In this document: positions 15,082 to 16,090 of the stretch, piece after piece
Numbering within the stretch: position 1 is the first letter of the stretch
Layout: each line of letters begins with the position of its first letter
Assembly: GCA_015520975.1 (NCBI GenBank)
Contig: WAOZ01000169.1
Span: 1-16,090, forward strand
Source: DHVE2 group archaeon
GTDB lineage: Archaea; Thermoplasmatota; Thermoplasmata; Thermoplasmatales; Aciduliprofundaceae
DNA: 16,090 nt
Reading direction: 5' to 3'
Notes under the pieces: generated by a model
Told to the model about the DNA's origin: nothing
Seen by the model: only the letters and a program-made list of their open reading frames with translations
The model's database searches: none
Translations under genes and position numbers: made by a program

Positions 15082-16090
15082 TCACCCCATATTGAAATAG
15101 TCTGAAAAAATCAGCGTGAGTTTTTCTATAATTTCCTCGGTTTTCTTCCGCACCTTGCCCATCTCCATGATTCTGGCTGAGAGAGAATTGTATGATTCAT
15201 CTGTCATCTCGCCGTTGATGAGATAGCGCATCATTGCTGCGGCTATTTTGGGATTGTATGATGTATAACCCCCCTCCTGAATTATTGAAAATGGCTTATT
15301 GTACTCTTTTATTTTTTTCAAGATGTTTACGAATCCCTTCACTGTAAGCTGCATCCCTATTTTGGTGTGGGAATAATGCGGATCAAAACCGTTTTCCCCT
15401 ATTATGAAATCAGGTGAGAAATCCTTTATTATGGGAGTTATGATTCTGTCAAAAACCATAAGATATTCCTTATCTCCGGCACCCGGAGGAAGCGTGATGT
15501 TCACGGTATAGCCAGTTCCCTCCCCACGACCAATTTGATGCATAAATCCTTCATGTGGATAGTAATCCGTGGGATCTCTGTGGATGGATATTAGAAGAAC
15601 ATCCGCACTTGAGTAAAAAATTTTCATCGTGCCGTTGGCGGCATGCGCATCCCAGTCTATGATGGCTATTTTTTTCAGCCCCCTGCCCAAAAGATGTTTG
15701 GTTGCAATCGCGCCGTTATTGAGCAGGCAGAACCCACCGTACATATCCGAGGATGCGTGATGGCCCGGAGGGCGGATAAGCGCGTACGAAGTATCGTAAT
15801 TCATATTGAGAACCTCATCCACGGCGATTATACTCGCTTCTGCGGCTATCAGCGCAGCCATGTATGAGTATTTATTGAGGTATGTACTATCACCCAGAAA
15901 GGTCTCGCCTCGCCGGGACATTCTTTCGAGAAAATCGAGGTACTGCTCTGTGTGAACCGCAAGAATATCGTCCATAGTTGCTGGCTCGCGGATGTCCATA
16001 AACTCCAGATGAGATGAAAGTGTGCTTTTAAGATAGCGATAAATACTCTCGATTCGTTCCGGATTTTCCGGGCTGCCGCGTTGATTGTGG
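15082..16090 (-). CDS. Histone deacetylase-superfamily hydrolase (5' end outside window)
   Basis: Zinc-dependent amidohydrolase of the arginase/deacetylase fold (HDAC, AcuC and acetylpolyamine amidohydrolase group). The frame stays open past the ATG at 15999 to base 16089. The extra codons read QRGSPENPERIESIYRYL, which holds the conserved PENPERI motif, so the real start lies beyond the window. Numbering from the ATG at 15999: RPPGHH 76-81 with the His pair, zinc ligands D117 and H119 (IDWDAHAANGT) and D206 (GENGFDPHY), and the catalytic tyrosine Y245 (EGGY). All are present, so it should be active. The substrate could be acetyl-lysine, acetylpolyamine or another amide, and the sequence does not decide. 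It heads the hydrolase, small protein and regulator string. Confidence 0.92.
   Translation of the reverse strand, partial: HNQRGSPENPERIESIYRYLKSTLSSHLEFMDIREPATMDDILAVHTEQYLDFLERMSRRGETFLGDSTYLNKYSYMAALIAAEASIIAVDEVLNMNYDTSYALIRPPGHHASSDMYGGFCLLNNGAIATKHLLGRGLKKIAIIDWDAHAANGTMKIFYSSADVLLISIHRDPTDYYPHEGFMHQIGRGEGTGYTVNITLPPGAGDKEYLMVFDRIITPIIKDFSPDFIIGENGFDPHYSHTKIGMQLTVKGFVNILKKIKEYNKPFSIIQEGGYTSYNPKIAAAMMRYLINGEMTDESYNSLSARIMEMGKVRKKTEEIIEKLTLIFSDYFNMG

Noticed and set aside
341..16090. A polyamine acetylation cycle made of SpeE, GNAT and the deacetylase-family enzyme.
   Set aside because: The three genes are in different transcripts and none shows a clear polyamine-specific signature, so the link rests only on being in one window.

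Overview
The window looks like a chromosomal segment of a euryarchaeon. Evidence: an AglB-type oligosaccharyltransferase, a KaiC-like ATPase, a roadblock protein, TATA boxes placed for leaderless transcripts, Shine-Dalgarno sites of the GGAGGTGAT type, and heavy use of ATA and AGA codons. My best guess is a thermophile of the Thermoplasmatota, something like Aciduliprofundum/DHVE2. That is inferred from the style of the proteins and is not proven. Gene packing is very tight. No gap between genes exceeds about 120 bases, and I see no tRNA, rRNA, CRISPR array or insertion sequence.

Left part (1-8322). The 3' end of a gene for a membrane-anchored surface protein converges on speE (spermidine synthase), and the two overlap by 69 bases. 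speE diverges from aglB across a 111-base promoter region holding a perfect 16-base palindrome on top of the aglB ribosome binding site. AglB is very large (2088 residues). Its catalytic core of about 910 residues is followed by a tail of roughly 1150 residues made of Ig-like beta domains, ending in a second membrane anchor. A small secreted, membrane-anchored protein follows with an ATGA overlap and is probably a partner of AglB.

Middle part (8317-14205, all on the minus strand). Eight genes run head to tail with overlaps or gaps of a few bases behind a strong TATA box at about 14226-14233. In order of transcription they encode a CheF/PH-like small protein, a V4R sensor with a winged helix, a single-domain KaiC-like ATPase, a roadblock/LC7 protein, a coiled-coil protein with two winged helices, two adjacent paralogues of unknown family, and a GNAT acetyltransferase. 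This reads as one undescribed signalling module: a ligand sensor, an ATPase switch, a scaffold, a DNA-binding adaptor and an enzyme at the end. It is the most interesting part of the window.

Right part (14327-16090, minus strand). A histone-deacetylase-superfamily hydrolase, cut by the window edge, is followed by a small protein and a winged-helix regulator that together resemble a toxin-antitoxin pair (TumE/HVO_A0114 type). All three are spaced as one operon. An imperfect direct repeat of 22-24 bases lies between this operon and the KaiC operon promoter.
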